Below, one piece after another: positions 1 through 8,510 of a DNA stretch of 25,823 bases. Under the pieces are notes generated by a model that had not been told where the DNA came from, searched no databases, and was given only the letters and a program-made list of their open reading frames with translations. The number at the start of each line of letters is the position of its first letter. Position 1 is the stretch's first letter. Source of the DNA: Methylococcales bacterium (GTDB taxonomy: Bacteria; Pseudomonadota; Gammaproteobacteria; Methylococcales; Methylomonadaceae); the NCBI GenBank assembly GCA_023144875.1, contig JAGLEW010000014.1, positions 1-25,823 of the forward strand, in the 5' to 3' direction. The position numbers and the translations under genes are program-made.

Positions 1-458
1 CCGACAGGTGAGCGCGCATTTGGGTTATAGGCTGATTCGGCTAAAATAACCGCATGAACTAAACGCTCATCCACATTATACTTTCGGGCAGATTGCGCCA
101 CATAAGCACTGTATTTACGTTTATTGGCTTTAGCGGAATTCGACATTTTTCGATATCGGTTTCGGTAGGTTACATTACCACGCCCCCCTAAACTCACATA
201 GCGATTTAAATTCTCCGCTTCAAGAAAACCCTTTTTTGAAAACCCACCCTTTGAGAAGCTACTTAAACGTCCAGACTGTTCATTTTCTTTACGCAGTCTT
301 ACAATGACTTTGGTTCGGATAATACGCTTGTATTTTTTGTTAGGCGGCGAGTCTGTGTAATAAATTTTACCATCACTGCCTTTATACTTATAAACATCAG
401 CTATTGCCGTGTTCATAAATACAAAAAATAGCATAAAAGTCGGTATGATTTTTATCAT
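1..458 (-). CDS. Lytic murein transglycosylase with DUF4124-like N-terminus (5' part only)
   Basis: This gene is cut by the left window edge; 152 codons are visible. Residues 1-20 form a signal peptide (charged start, hydrophobic core, TAIA-D cleavage site), so the product should be exported. Residues 21-39 (DVYKYKGSDGKIYYTDSPP) match the DUF4124 pattern often found before SLT domains. A basic, low-complexity linker follows. From about residue 115 an SLT-type lysozyme-like fold begins, with the motif AVILAESAYNPNARSPVG; Glu141 is the expected catalytic acid of family 1 lytic transglycosylases, which cleave peptidoglycan to 1,6-anhydro-muropeptides. The ATG at 456-458 overlaps the purT stop as ATGA, suggesting translational coupling. 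The rest of the SLT domain lies outside the window. The family call is strong; the exact subfamily is not determined. Confidence 0.85.
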   Translation of the reverse strand, partial: MIKIIPTFMLFFVFMNTAIADVYKYKGSDGKIYYTDSPPNKKYKRIIRTKVIVRLRKENEQSGRLSSFSKGGFSKKGFLEAENLNRYVSLGGRGNVTYRNRYRKMSNSAKANKRKYSAYVAQSARKYNVDERLVHAVILAESAYNPNARSPV

Positions 459-1669
459 GTCTTTCTCTTTTTTCTTTTCATAATTTGGACTAGGCTCGCG
501 GCTTTAGAGGCACGTTGTCTGGCTTTATTTGTCGTTTTTGCAACACTTAAAGCCACTCCCATGCGTCTATTAATAAGCGCTTTCGGCTTACCAAACAATC
601 GAACTTCAGTTGCAGGGAGCATTAAGGCATTCTCCATCCCTTTATAAGCAACAGAATCTGCGTCTATTTCACTCAAAATTACCGCACTAGCACCCGATTT
701 ATCAAGCGTCGTTGACACGGGAAAACCTAAAATTGCACGCACATGTAAATCAAATTCACTTTGGCGTTGAGTTAGTAAAGTCACTAACCCTGTATCGTGT
801 GGTCTAGGACTAATTTCACTAAACCATACTTTGTCTTTTTTAATGAAAAATTCAACCCCAAAAAGTCCTAACCCACCAATATTATCGGTAATTTTTTTAG
901 CCATTGCTTGGGCTGTTTTAATCGCTTTAGGGCGCATTAATTGTGGTTGCCAACTTTCACGGTAATCACCTTGTTCTTGTCGGTGACCAATGGGCTCACA
1001 AAAATGTGTTTCAATATCACCGTCAGCATCTAAGGCTCGAACGGTCAATAAGGTAATTTCAAAATCAAAATCTATTTTGGATTCGGCGATAACTTTCCCT
1101 GTTGCTGCGCGTCCTTTTGAATTAGCCAGTTTCCATGCTTTTTTAAGCGTTTTTTCATCCTTAACAAGCGACTGACCTTTACCCGATGATGACATGGTTG
1201 GTTTGATAAAGCAAGGGTAGCCAACCGTCTCATCTATAGCAGTTTTCAATTCTTTGAAGCCAGTCGCAAAAGCGTATTTTGAGGTTGCTAATCCCAGTTT
1301 TTCAGCGGCTAATGTTCGAATCCCTTCACGATTCATTGTCAGTTGTATCGCACGTGCATTTGGAACAACGGTACACCCCTCTTGTGCTTCAATATCAGCC
1401 AAAGCATCTGTGGCAATCGCTTCAATTTCAGGAATAATAAAATTAGGCCGTTCTTTTTTAACGAGTTTTTTAAGGGCTTTCCCGTTCGTCATATCTATAG
1501 TATAGCTTCTATGCGCTACCGCATGAGCGGGTGCGTTGGCATACCGATCAACCGCAATCACCTCAACCCCATAGCGCTGTAACGAAATAGTAATTTCTTT
1601 ACCTAATTCCCCACTTCCTAAAAGTAAGACTTTGGTCGCAGTATTTGTTAAGGGTGTACCTATTTTCAT
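455..1669 (-). CDS. purT: Formate-dependent phosphoribosylglycinamide formyltransferase (GAR transformylase 2)
   Basis: PurT uses formate and ATP to formylate glycinamide ribonucleotide, the third step of purine synthesis, without needing formyl-tetrahydrofolate. The N-terminus resembles E. coli PurT closely: KVLLLGSGELGKEITISLQR, then VEVIAVDRYANAPA and VPEIEAIATD-like stretches. The ATP-grasp domain contains CFIKPTMSSSGKGQS as the glycine-rich nucleotide loop and EISPRPHDTG near the metal-binding end. Length is 404 residues against about 392 in E. coli. I chose the ATG at 1667-1669 because GGAAA lies 5 bases upstream and it matches the family N-terminus; a GTG four codons earlier is possible but has no ribosome binding site. 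The gene lies 27 bases after glgA and overlaps the transglycosylase start by 4 bases. A formate-using enzyme would suit a C1-metabolising host, but purT is widespread. Confidence 0.95.
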   Translation of the reverse strand: MKIGTPLTNTATKVLLLGSGELGKEITISLQRYGVEVIAVDRYANAPAHAVAHRSYTIDMTNGKALKKLVKKERPNFIIPEIEAIATDALADIEAQEGCTVVPNARAIQLTMNREGIRTLAAEKLGLATSKYAFATGFKELKTAIDETVGYPCFIKPTMSSSGKGQSLVKDEKTLKKAWKLANSKGRAATGKVIAESKIDFDFEITLLTVRALDADGDIETHFCEPIGHRQEQGDYRESWQPQLMRPKAIKTAQAMAKKITDNIGGLGLFGVEFFIKKDKVWFSEISPRPHDTGLVTLLTQRQSEFDLHVRAILGFPVSTTLDKSGASAVILSEIDADSVAYKGMENALMLPATEVRLFGKPKALINRRMGVALSVAKTTNKARQRASKAASLVQIMKRKKRKT

Positions 1670-1696
1670 ATTAATTTCCACTCATAGTTAGCCATT

Positions 1697-3136
1697 TTAA
1701 TCTAATAATTTTGCATATAACGATAGATATTCCTTCGCACTTTTTTCCCATGAAAAGTCTTTACTCATACAGTTAGCTTGCAATTTTTTCCACGTTGCCT
1801 TGTTATAAAACAAGATCATTGCCCGTTTAATAGCTTCCATTAACGAACCCGCACTTGCATCATGAAATGCCACGCCTGTGGCGGTATTATTCGCCAATGT
1901 TTCAGGCAATGCATCTTCTATAGTATCAATCAAGCCACCCGTTTTACGAACAATAGGAATTGTGCCATAACGCTGACTATAGAGTTGATTTAGTCCACAA
2001 GGTTCAAATCGTGACGGCATAAGAAAAATATCCACCCCTGCTTCAATCAAGTGTGCCAGCGATTCGTTATACCCAATAGTGACTGATAGTTTATTTGGAT
2101 GTAAAAGGGCTAAATTATGTAATCTTTGTTCAAAATCAGGGCTTCCACTGCCCAATAAAATAAATTGAACCGATAATGTTAACATTTCAGGTAAACATTC
2201 CAGCACCAAATCAATCCCTTTTTGCTCGACTAAACGGCTTATCAAGCCAAAAACAGGAATATCTTTATTAATGGGTAATGACAATTGCTCTTGTAAGGCT
2301 ATTTTATTGGCATTTTTTTCTTTTATCGTATTGAAATTATAGTTTTGAACCAAATGCTCATCTGTTTTAGGATCCCAAACCTTAGTATCAATACCATTAA
2401 TAATGCCACTCAAGCTTTCTTGTTTATGATGCAATAAACCTTCCAAGCCATAACCAAACTCTGAGGTTTGTATTTCTAAGGCATAACTTGGGCTAACCGT
2501 GGTGATATGATCCGCATGAACTAAACCCCCTTTAATCATTGACAACATCCCAAAAAACTCCAAGCATTCAGGCTTCCAGAGTTGTTTAGGTAAATTTAAT
2601 GTCGGAAATTTTTCTGCAGGGTACAATCCTTGATAAGCTAAATTATGAATCGTAAAAACACTGGCGGGGCGATTTTTTTCAAGATTTAACAACGCAGGCA
2701 CTAAACCTGATTGCCAATCATTACAATGCACAACATCCGCTTTCCATTCCAAATGCGCGCGATCCATCGCAATTTCAGTCGCCACTTTACAAAATAAAGT
2801 AAAACGCTCTAAATTATCTTCCCAAGGATGCCCTTGTGCATCGCTGTAAGGATTCCCTGGTAAATCAAAAAAAGGGGGATAATCAACCAACCAAACAGGA
2901 ACATGAACATCAGGAAGTCGTGTTTCTAAAATATGAATTTCACGATTATCAATCCGAATCATACATCGGTGTCGCAAAGGTTCGGTGATCTTTAAGTCTT
3001 GATATTTTGGTAACAACAAATGAATGCTTTGAGACAGCTCATGTAACGCTTTCGGTAAACTGCCAGAGACATCTGCAAGACCACCCGTTTTAATTAAAGG
3101 ATGAGCTTCACTACTAACAAAGAGTATTTTTTTCAT
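1697..3136 (-). CDS. glgA: Glycogen synthase (ADP-glucose type, GT5)
   Basis: GlgA transfers glucose from ADP-glucose to the non-reducing end of alpha-1,4-glucan in the cytoplasm. The protein begins MKKILFVSSEAHPLIKTGGL, with the KTGGL motif at 16-20 that binds ADP-glucose in GT5 enzymes. The second Rossmann domain carries FGLISRLVEQKGIDL and the acceptor/catalytic segment PSRFEPCGLNQLYSQRYGT, followed by RKTGGL. The length of 479 residues matches E. coli GlgA (477). An in-frame TTG at 3193 would add 19 residues with no family resemblance, running through an inverted repeat, so I prefer the ATG at 3134-3136; its ribosome binding site is weak. It lies 83 bases after glgB, with a hairpin in between. 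Confidence 0.95.
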   Translation of the reverse strand: MKKILFVSSEAHPLIKTGGLADVSGSLPKALHELSQSIHLLLPKYQDLKITEPLRHRCMIRIDNREIHILETRLPDVHVPVWLVDYPPFFDLPGNPYSDAQGHPWEDNLERFTLFCKVATEIAMDRAHLEWKADVVHCNDWQSGLVPALLNLEKNRPASVFTIHNLAYQGLYPAEKFPTLNLPKQLWKPECLEFFGMLSMIKGGLVHADHITTVSPSYALEIQTSEFGYGLEGLLHHKQESLSGIINGIDTKVWDPKTDEHLVQNYNFNTIKEKNANKIALQEQLSLPINKDIPVFGLISRLVEQKGIDLVLECLPEMLTLSVQFILLGSGSPDFEQRLHNLALLHPNKLSVTIGYNESLAHLIEAGVDIFLMPSRFEPCGLNQLYSQRYGTIPIVRKTGGLIDTIEDALPETLANNTATGVAFHDASAGSLMEAIKRAMILFYNKATWKKLQANCMSKDFSWEKSAKEYLSLYAKLLD

Positions 3137-3170
3137 AAATTTCAACGTTGCAAAGGGGAGGCAATAAAAC

Positions 3171-3206
3171 AAAATAGAGCCCTCAAATAACAAAGGTCTC
3201 TATTTT
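3171..3206 (-). terminator. Hairpin between glgB and glgA, likely attenuator or weak terminator
   Basis: Perfect 9-base arms AAAATAGAG (3171-3179) and CTCTATTTT (3198-3206) pair, and after one mismatch two further G-C pairs extend the stem. Reading the minus strand, the second arm ends in TTTT and continues GTTTTATTG. It lies in the 83-base gap between glgB and glgA and could reduce read-through into glgA. The T-tract is interrupted, so complete termination is unlikely. Confidence 0.5.
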
Positions 3207-3219
3207 CAGTGGCTGTTGA

Positions 3220-5394
3220 TTAGATTTTTAAAACAATCGCCGCTAATGGAGGCAACGTTAATTCGATCGAATGCGGATGATTCATCCATGCTTCGGCATC
3301 AGTCATGACTTGACTATTTCCAACGTCACTTCCACCATAATAAGTAGAGTCTGAATTAAAAACTTCCACATAAGTACCCGCTATTGGAACGCCAATGCGA
3401 TAATTTTCTCTAGGAATAGGCGTAAAGTTCAAAATAACAATTAACTCTTCACCCGCTGCTTTTCGTCGATAACTAATCACCGATTGCTGAACATCATGAC
3501 AATCAACCCATTCAAAGCCTTCATGATCAAAATCATAATGGAATAACGAAGGGTGTTTGACGTAAAGTTTATTTAAATCTTTAATTAACGTCTGAATCCC
3601 TTTGTGTTGTGGGTAATCGGTTTGAAACCAATCTAATGCCTGATTAAAATTCCACTCCGCACCTTGCCCAAACTCACAACCTTGAAATAATAATTTTTTT
3701 CCAGGATAGGTAAACATAAAACTATATAACAAGCGTAAATTTGAAAACTTTTGCCATTCATCCCCTGGCATTTTAGACAACAAGGAACCTTTTCCATGCA
3801 CCACTTCATCATGTGAAAACGGTAATACAAAATTTTCGCTAAAAGCATACAACATGCCGAACGTTAATTTATCATGATGATGACTCCGATGAACCGAATC
3901 AAGACTCATATACGACAAAATATCGTGCATCCAACCCATGTTCCATTTCATCGAGAAGCCTAAGCCCCCAGTCCATGTAGGGCGTGTTACTTGCGGCCAT
4001 GAGGTGGATTCCTCCGCCATAATAACCGTTCCAGGGTGTAAATCATGCGTCACTGAATTTAGATCACGTAAAAAATCAATCGCTTCTAAATTTTCATTGC
4101 CGCCATACATATTTGGCACCCAATCATCGGCTTCGCGTGAATAATCCAAATACAACATAGATGCCACCGCATCAACACGCAAACCATCAAGGTGAAACTC
4201 TTCTATCCAAAAAACCGCGCTCGCCAGTAGAAAGTTTTTGACTTCATTACGACTGTAGTTGTAAATCAAGGTTCCCCAGTCACGATGCTCCCCTTTACGC
4301 GGATCCTCATGTTCGTACAAAGGACTGCCATCAAAACGTGCCAGTGCAAAACTATCTTTTGGAAAATGAGCAGGCACCCAATCCAAAATTACGCCAATGT
4401 TATGTTTATGGCAATAATCAATAAAATATTTAAAATCCTCAGGACTTCCATGACGACTTGTCGGTGCAAAATACCCCGTTGTCTGATAACCCCAAGAAGC
4501 ATCCAGCGGATGTTCTGTGATGGGCAATAATTCAATATGCGTAAAGCCTAACTCTTTTACATATTCCACTAACTGCGTTGCTAATTCACGGTAATTTAAA
4601 AAGTTACCACGAACATCGCGTCGCCAAGACCCCAAATGAACCTCATAAACCGACATCGGTGCATGCAACCAATCACTTTCCGTGCGTTTTTTAATCCATA
4701 CCTTATCATTCCATTTATAGGCTTTTTGCTGTCTTACAATTGAAGCCGTTTGAGGTCTAAATTCAAATTCTTGACCATAAGGATCAACTTTAGCTAAAAT
4801 TTCCCCTGTTTCTCGATTCAAAATTTCAAATCTATACAGACAAACGTCATCAAGGCTGGGCATAAAAATTTCCCAAATGCCACAGCCTCCAAGACTACGC
4901 ATCGGGTTACAACGACCATCCCACGAATTAAAATCCCCGATCACACTGACACGTTGTGCATTAGGTGCCCAGACTGCAAAATGAATCCCAGAAATACCAT
5001 CGACCGTTAAAGGATGAGCCCCTAACTTTTTATAAATATGCCAATGCTTTCCTTCTGAAAATAAATGCTGATCAAATTCTGGAAACTGAGACGAAAAATC
5101 ATACGGATCATATTGTTTAAACGGATGCCCATTTTTATCAATTCCTCGGACTTCATAATGTTTTAACGATTTTTCAGAACTTAACACCCCTTCAAAAAAA
5201 TCGCTTTCAGGAATCCGCTGTAATTCACCATAACCTAAGATTGATGCTGATTCCGCGTAGGGTAAATAGAGCGTAACCTGTGTTTTTTTACGTTTAGTAT
5301 GTCGTCCTAAAACGGAAAATGGATCGTGATGAGTTGCCTCACTGATTTTTATGAAATCGGAATCAAGTGATATTTTTTTTTGTTGCTTGTTCAC
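3220..5394 (-). CDS. glgB: 1,4-alpha-glucan branching enzyme (GH13_9)
   Basis: GlgB cuts alpha-1,4 chains and rejoins them as alpha-1,6 branches during glycogen synthesis. The 724 residues match E. coli (728) in length and order: an N1 domain (about 17-115, including HHDPFSVLG), a CBM48 domain (about 135-215, HFAVWAPNAQRVSVIGDFN), a GH13 catalytic barrel and a C-terminal beta domain. The catalytic residues are visible: nucleophile Asp408 in GLRVDAVASM, acid/base Glu461 in MAEEST, and Asp529 in FSHDEVVHGK; these are offset by three from E. coli D405, E458 and D526. The start is GTG at 5392-5394, with GAGG 9 bases upstream; a nearby ATG is out of frame and stops after three codons. It is the first gene of the leftward group and is divergent from glgC. 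Confidence 0.97.
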   Translation of the reverse strand: MNKQQKKISLDSDFIKISEATHHDPFSVLGRHTKRKKTQVTLYLPYAESASILGYGELQRIPESDFFEGVLSSEKSLKHYEVRGIDKNGHPFKQYDPYDFSSQFPEFDQHLFSEGKHWHIYKKLGAHPLTVDGISGIHFAVWAPNAQRVSVIGDFNSWDGRCNPMRSLGGCGIWEIFMPSLDDVCLYRFEILNRETGEILAKVDPYGQEFEFRPQTASIVRQQKAYKWNDKVWIKKRTESDWLHAPMSVYEVHLGSWRRDVRGNFLNYRELATQLVEYVKELGFTHIELLPITEHPLDASWGYQTTGYFAPTSRHGSPEDFKYFIDYCHKHNIGVILDWVPAHFPKDSFALARFDGSPLYEHEDPRKGEHRDWGTLIYNYSRNEVKNFLLASAVFWIEEFHLDGLRVDAVASMLYLDYSREADDWVPNMYGGNENLEAIDFLRDLNSVTHDLHPGTVIMAEESTSWPQVTRPTWTGGLGFSMKWNMGWMHDILSYMSLDSVHRSHHHDKLTFGMLYAFSENFVLPFSHDEVVHGKGSLLSKMPGDEWQKFSNLRLLYSFMFTYPGKKLLFQGCEFGQGAEWNFNQALDWFQTDYPQHKGIQTLIKDLNKLYVKHPSLFHYDFDHEGFEWVDCHDVQQSVISYRRKAAGEELIVILNFTPIPRENYRIGVPIAGTYVEVFNSDSTYYGGSDVGNSQVMTDAEAWMNHPHSIELTLPPLAAIVLKI

Positions 5395-5487
5395 TTTGTC
5401 ATGCCTCAGTGTAGTAGAATGAGTAGATCAGTCATGTTACCAATAAAACAATAACTGTAACAGTCAATTTAACAAAAGGGGATAAAA
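5395..5487. promoter_or_regulatory. Divergent glgB/glgC promoter region with small palindrome
   Basis: This 93-base gap must hold the leader of both glycogen transcripts. It contains an 11-base inverted repeat, ACTGT-A-ACAGT, at 5454-5464. A TTGACT hexamer on the minus strand (5462-5467) overlaps the repeat and could be a -35 for glgB, but I see no convincing -10 at the correct spacing. The glgC ribosome binding site AGGGGA lies at 5477-5482. Promoter placement is inferred from gene orientation, not from clear boxes. Confidence 0.5.
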
Positions 5488-6771
5488 ATGTCCGATTTAC
5501 ATAATCAGTCTCATGAACGTTTCGTTAGCCATCTAACACGCAACACCATTGCACTTATCTTGGCAGGCGGTCGAGGCTCACGACTTAAGCAAATGACCGA
5601 TTGGCGCGCAAAACCTGCTGTGCCTTTTGGTGGTAAATTTCGAATTATTGATTTTCCATTATCCAACTGCGTCAATTCTGGCATCCGTAAAATTGGTATA
5701 TTAACGCAATATAAATCGGACTCTTTAATCCGCCACATTCAACAAGGCTGGAGTTTTTTACGCGGTGAGTTTGGTGAATTTGTCGATTTGTTACCCGCAC
5801 AACAACGTATCAATGAAACCTCTTGGTATCTTGGTACGGCTGATGCGATTTATCAAAATATTGATATTTTACGCAACATTCACCCTGAATATATTTTAGT
5901 GTTAGCAGGGGACCATATCTATAAAATGGACTATGGGCAAATGATCGCCGATCATGTTGAAAAAGGAGCCGACTTGACCGTTGGCTGTATCGAAGTTTCT
6001 TTAGAAGAAGCAACCGCCTTTGGTGTCATTGCTATTGATGAAGACCGTCGAGTTAACGCCTTTGTTGAAAAACCTAAAAACCCACCCGTTATGCCAGGGC
6101 GCACTGATACCGCCTTAGCCTCCATGGGAATTTATGTTTTTAACAGTCAATTTTTATTTGATGAATTAGAAAAAGATGCCAACAATGCCTATTCTACACG
6201 CGACTTTGGTAAGGATATTATTCCCTCTATTATTGAGAGTCATATTGTCAACGCCTACCCCTTTTTAGATTTACAAAGCGGCGAACAAAGTTATTGGCGC
6301 GATGTGGGTACGATTGATGCTTATTGGGCATCTAATATGGAACTCATTGGGGTTGACCCTGAATTAAACCTTTACGACCATGCATGGCCTATTTGGACCT
6401 ATCAAGCACAAACACCGCCTGCAAAATTTGTCTTTAATGATGATGATCGCCGAGGTGAAGCGGTGGATTCTATGGTTTCAGGCGGCTGTGTTATTTCAGG
6501 TTCAAAAATTACCCACTCACTTTTATTTTCAAATGTTCGAGTCAATTCTTACACCCACGTGCAAGATTCGGTTATTTTACCCTCTGTTGAAATTGGTCGT
6601 CATTGTCGTATTACCAAAGCCATTATTGAAAAAGGCTGTAATATTCCTGAAGGAACGATTATCGGTGAAAACAGAGCCGACGATGAAGAACGCTTTGAAG
6701 TCAGTAAAGACGGTGTCGTTTTAGTCACCGCCACTATGTTAGGACAAGGGAGATACCGTGCGAGAAAATAA
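5488..6771 (+). CDS. glgC: Glucose-1-phosphate adenylyltransferase (ADP-glucose pyrophosphorylase)
   Basis: GlgC makes ADP-glucose from ATP and glucose-1-phosphate, the committed and usually allosteric step of bacterial glycogen synthesis. The N-terminal nucleotidyltransferase domain begins IALILAGGRGSRLKQ and continues KPAVPFGGKFRIIDFPLSNC. GDHIYKMDYGQM holds the metal-binding Asp, and FVEKPKNPP and YWRDVGT are family motifs for sugar-phosphate binding. The C-terminal third (from about residue 320, VSGGCVISGSKI) is a left-handed beta-helix. The lysine in GSRLK corresponds to E. coli Lys39, which binds the activator fructose-1,6-bisphosphate, but the effector specificity here cannot be read from sequence. 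Length is 427 residues against 431 in E. coli. ATG follows AGGGGA by 5 bases. Its 3' end overlaps the GH57 gene by 14 bases. Confidence 0.97.
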   Translation: MSDLHNQSHERFVSHLTRNTIALILAGGRGSRLKQMTDWRAKPAVPFGGKFRIIDFPLSNCVNSGIRKIGILTQYKSDSLIRHIQQGWSFLRGEFGEFVDLLPAQQRINETSWYLGTADAIYQNIDILRNIHPEYILVLAGDHIYKMDYGQMIADHVEKGADLTVGCIEVSLEEATAFGVIAIDEDRRVNAFVEKPKNPPVMPGRTDTALASMGIYVFNSQFLFDELEKDANNAYSTRDFGKDIIPSIIESHIVNAYPFLDLQSGEQSYWRDVGTIDAYWASNMELIGVDPELNLYDHAWPIWTYQAQTPPAKFVFNDDDRRGEAVDSMVSGGCVISGSKITHSLLFSNVRVNSYTHVQDSVILPSVEIGRHCRITKAIIEKGCNIPEGTIIGENRADDEERFEVSKDGVVLVTATMLGQGRYRARK

Positions 6772-8443
6772 AAAACTGAAATTAGTTTTATGCTGGCATA
6801 TGCACCAGCCAGAGTACCGAGATTTACAGACCAATGAATATAAATTACCGTGGACTTATCTGCATGTCATCAAAGACTATGTCGATATGGCGGCGCATTT
6901 AGAAGCAACACCAAAAGCGAAAGCCGTTGTTAATTTTGCCCCTATTCTATTAGAACAAATTGATGATTACGCACAACAACTCCGTGGTTTTTTACGCAAC
7001 AAAACCGCACTAAAAGATCCACTTTTAAGAGCGCTGGCAACCGCTGAAATTTCACAAGATGCGAATGCACGTTTAGAGTTAATTAAAAGTTGTAAAAAGG
7101 CTAATCAAGAACGTCAAGTTGATCGCTATGAAAATTTTGCACGATTAATAAAAATTGCCGATGAATTAAGCGCCACTGATTGCGCGATGAACTACGTTAG
7201 CCCACAGTTTGTTGTTGATATTGTGGTTTGGTATCATTTAGCGTGGATGGGTGAAACCGTTCTTTTAAGCAATAAATCAATCCAAGCTTTAATTAAAAAA
7301 GGATCTAACTATAGCGAAAAAGATCGAACCGAACTTTTAACTATCATCAGTGATTTATTAAGCCAAATTTTAAACCGCTACAAAGTCTTAGCGCAAAATG
7401 GGCAGATTGAATTATCAGTCACCCCTTATGCACATCCGATTGTTCCTTTAATGCTGGATATTAACAGTACCCATGAAGCAATGCCTGATGCGCCGTTACC
7501 ACAATTAACAAATTACCCTGGCGGTAAAGAACGTACCTTGTGGCATCTTAAAAAAGGCGTTGAAACCTTCACTCATTTTTTTGGATTTACCCCAAGAGGT
7601 TGCTGGCCTTCCGAAGGCGCTGTCAGTACCGATGCTTTAAAGGTTATTTCTGAATTTGGTTTTGACTGGGCAGCCACAGGCGGCAGTGTTTTACATAATA
7701 GTTTAAACAGCACTAACACGCATGGCATCAGTGTTCATCACCCCTTTAAAGCAAATGAAACTAACATCGCCTGTTTTTTTAGAGACGATGGTTTGTCGGA
7801 CTTAATCGGCTTTGAATATTCAAAATGGCATGGCGATGATGCCGTTACTAACTTAATCGGACACTTAGAAAATATTGCAGGTGATGGTAATAATGAAGTC
7901 GTCTCTATCATTATGGACGGTGAAAATGCGTGGGAACATTTTCCTAATAATGGCTATCATTTTTTAAGCACTTTATATGAGCGTTTATCCGATCACCCAA
8001 ATATCGAATTAACCACCTTTTCAAACTGCCTTGACGAAGGCGTTGAAGTTAAACCATTAGAAAATTTAGTCGCAGGTAGCTGGGTCTATGGCACTTTTTC
8101 AACATGGATTGGCGATGGTGATAAAAACCGTGGCTGGGACATGCTCGGCGATGCAAAAAAATGCTTTGATAAAGTAATGGCAACGGGGAAATTAAAAGAA
8201 GAATTGCGTCATAAAGCCGATATTCAATTAGCTGTTTGCGAAGGTTCGGACTGGTTTTGGTGGTTTGGTGATTATAACCCTAGTGGAGCTGTCAGCGATT
8301 TTGAAAAACAATTTCGTTTAAATTTAACTAATCTATACTCTTTACTAGGTGAACAAGCACCGACTTATTTAGACCATTCCTTTACCGAGGGTTCAGGCGC
8401 TCCTGCAATGGGTGGCGCTATGCGTCCTGGTACTGAAAACTAG
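6758..8443 (+). CDS. GH57 family glycoside hydrolase (alpha-glucan active)
   Basis: GH57 enzymes are retaining alpha-glucan hydrolases or transferases (alpha-amylase, amylopullulanase, 4-alpha-glucanotransferase, branching enzyme). The conserved regions are visible: region 1 HMHQP at 14-18, region 2 around GQIELSVTPYAHPIVPL (215-231), region 3 GCWPSEGAVS with probable nucleophile Glu286, and region 4 IIMDGENAWEHF with probable acid/base Asp387. A C-terminal helical part contains CEGSDWFWWFGDYNPSG. There is no signal peptide, so it should act in the cytoplasm. The GTG start overlaps the glgC end by 14 bases and has GGGAG 5 bases upstream; the family N-terminus needs this start. Its place between glgC and malQ implies glycogen or maltodextrin turnover. 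Substrate and product are not determined; a second branching activity is also possible. Confidence 0.9.
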   Translation: MRENKKLKLVLCWHMHQPEYRDLQTNEYKLPWTYLHVIKDYVDMAAHLEATPKAKAVVNFAPILLEQIDDYAQQLRGFLRNKTALKDPLLRALATAEISQDANARLELIKSCKKANQERQVDRYENFARLIKIADELSATDCAMNYVSPQFVVDIVVWYHLAWMGETVLLSNKSIQALIKKGSNYSEKDRTELLTIISDLLSQILNRYKVLAQNGQIELSVTPYAHPIVPLMLDINSTHEAMPDAPLPQLTNYPGGKERTLWHLKKGVETFTHFFGFTPRGCWPSEGAVSTDALKVISEFGFDWAATGGSVLHNSLNSTNTHGISVHHPFKANETNIACFFRDDGLSDLIGFEYSKWHGDDAVTNLIGHLENIAGDGNNEVVSIIMDGENAWEHFPNNGYHFLSTLYERLSDHPNIELTTFSNCLDEGVEVKPLENLVAGSWVYGTFSTWIGDGDKNRGWDMLGDAKKCFDKVMATGKLKEELRHKADIQLAVCEGSDWFWWFGDYNPSGAVSDFEKQFRLNLTNLYSLLGEQAPTYLDHSFTEGSGAPAMGGAMRPGTEN

Positions 8444-8450
8444 GTCTACT

Positions 8451-8489
8451 ATTTCCCACGTTTTTTAGCGTGGGGAATCCCCCCACCCC
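8451..8489 (+). repeat. REP-like inverted repeat with two alternative hairpins before malQ
   Basis: Hairpin A: 8451-8460 pairs with 8469-8478, ten pairs including one G-T wobble, around an 8-base loop (TTTTTTAG). Hairpin B: GTGGGG (8470-8475) pairs with CCCCAC (8481-8486) around a 5-base loop. Both need bases 8470-8475, so they exclude each other. A C-rich tract, not a T-run, follows, so this is not a standard terminator. The CCCACG/CGTGGG core resembles dispersed REP-type palindromes of gammaproteobacteria, but only one copy is in this window. It ends 7 bases before the malQ ribosome binding site. Confidence 0.6.
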
Positions 8490-8510
8490 GCTCGATAAGG
8501 ATTGCCAAAT

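Noticed and set aside
3137..3193. N-terminal extension of GlgA from a TTG
   Set aside because: The added 19 residues match no GlgA, would be encoded by an intergenic inverted repeat, and the ATG start gives the family N-terminus.
6380..6724. Second open frame inside glgC on the same strand
   Set aside because: It is an out-of-frame reading of the conserved beta-helix part of glgC, with no start signal or domain.
8451..8478. Hairpin after the GH57 gene read as an intrinsic terminator
   Set aside because: The T residues are in the loop and a C-rich tract follows the stem, so it lacks the T-run needed on either strand.
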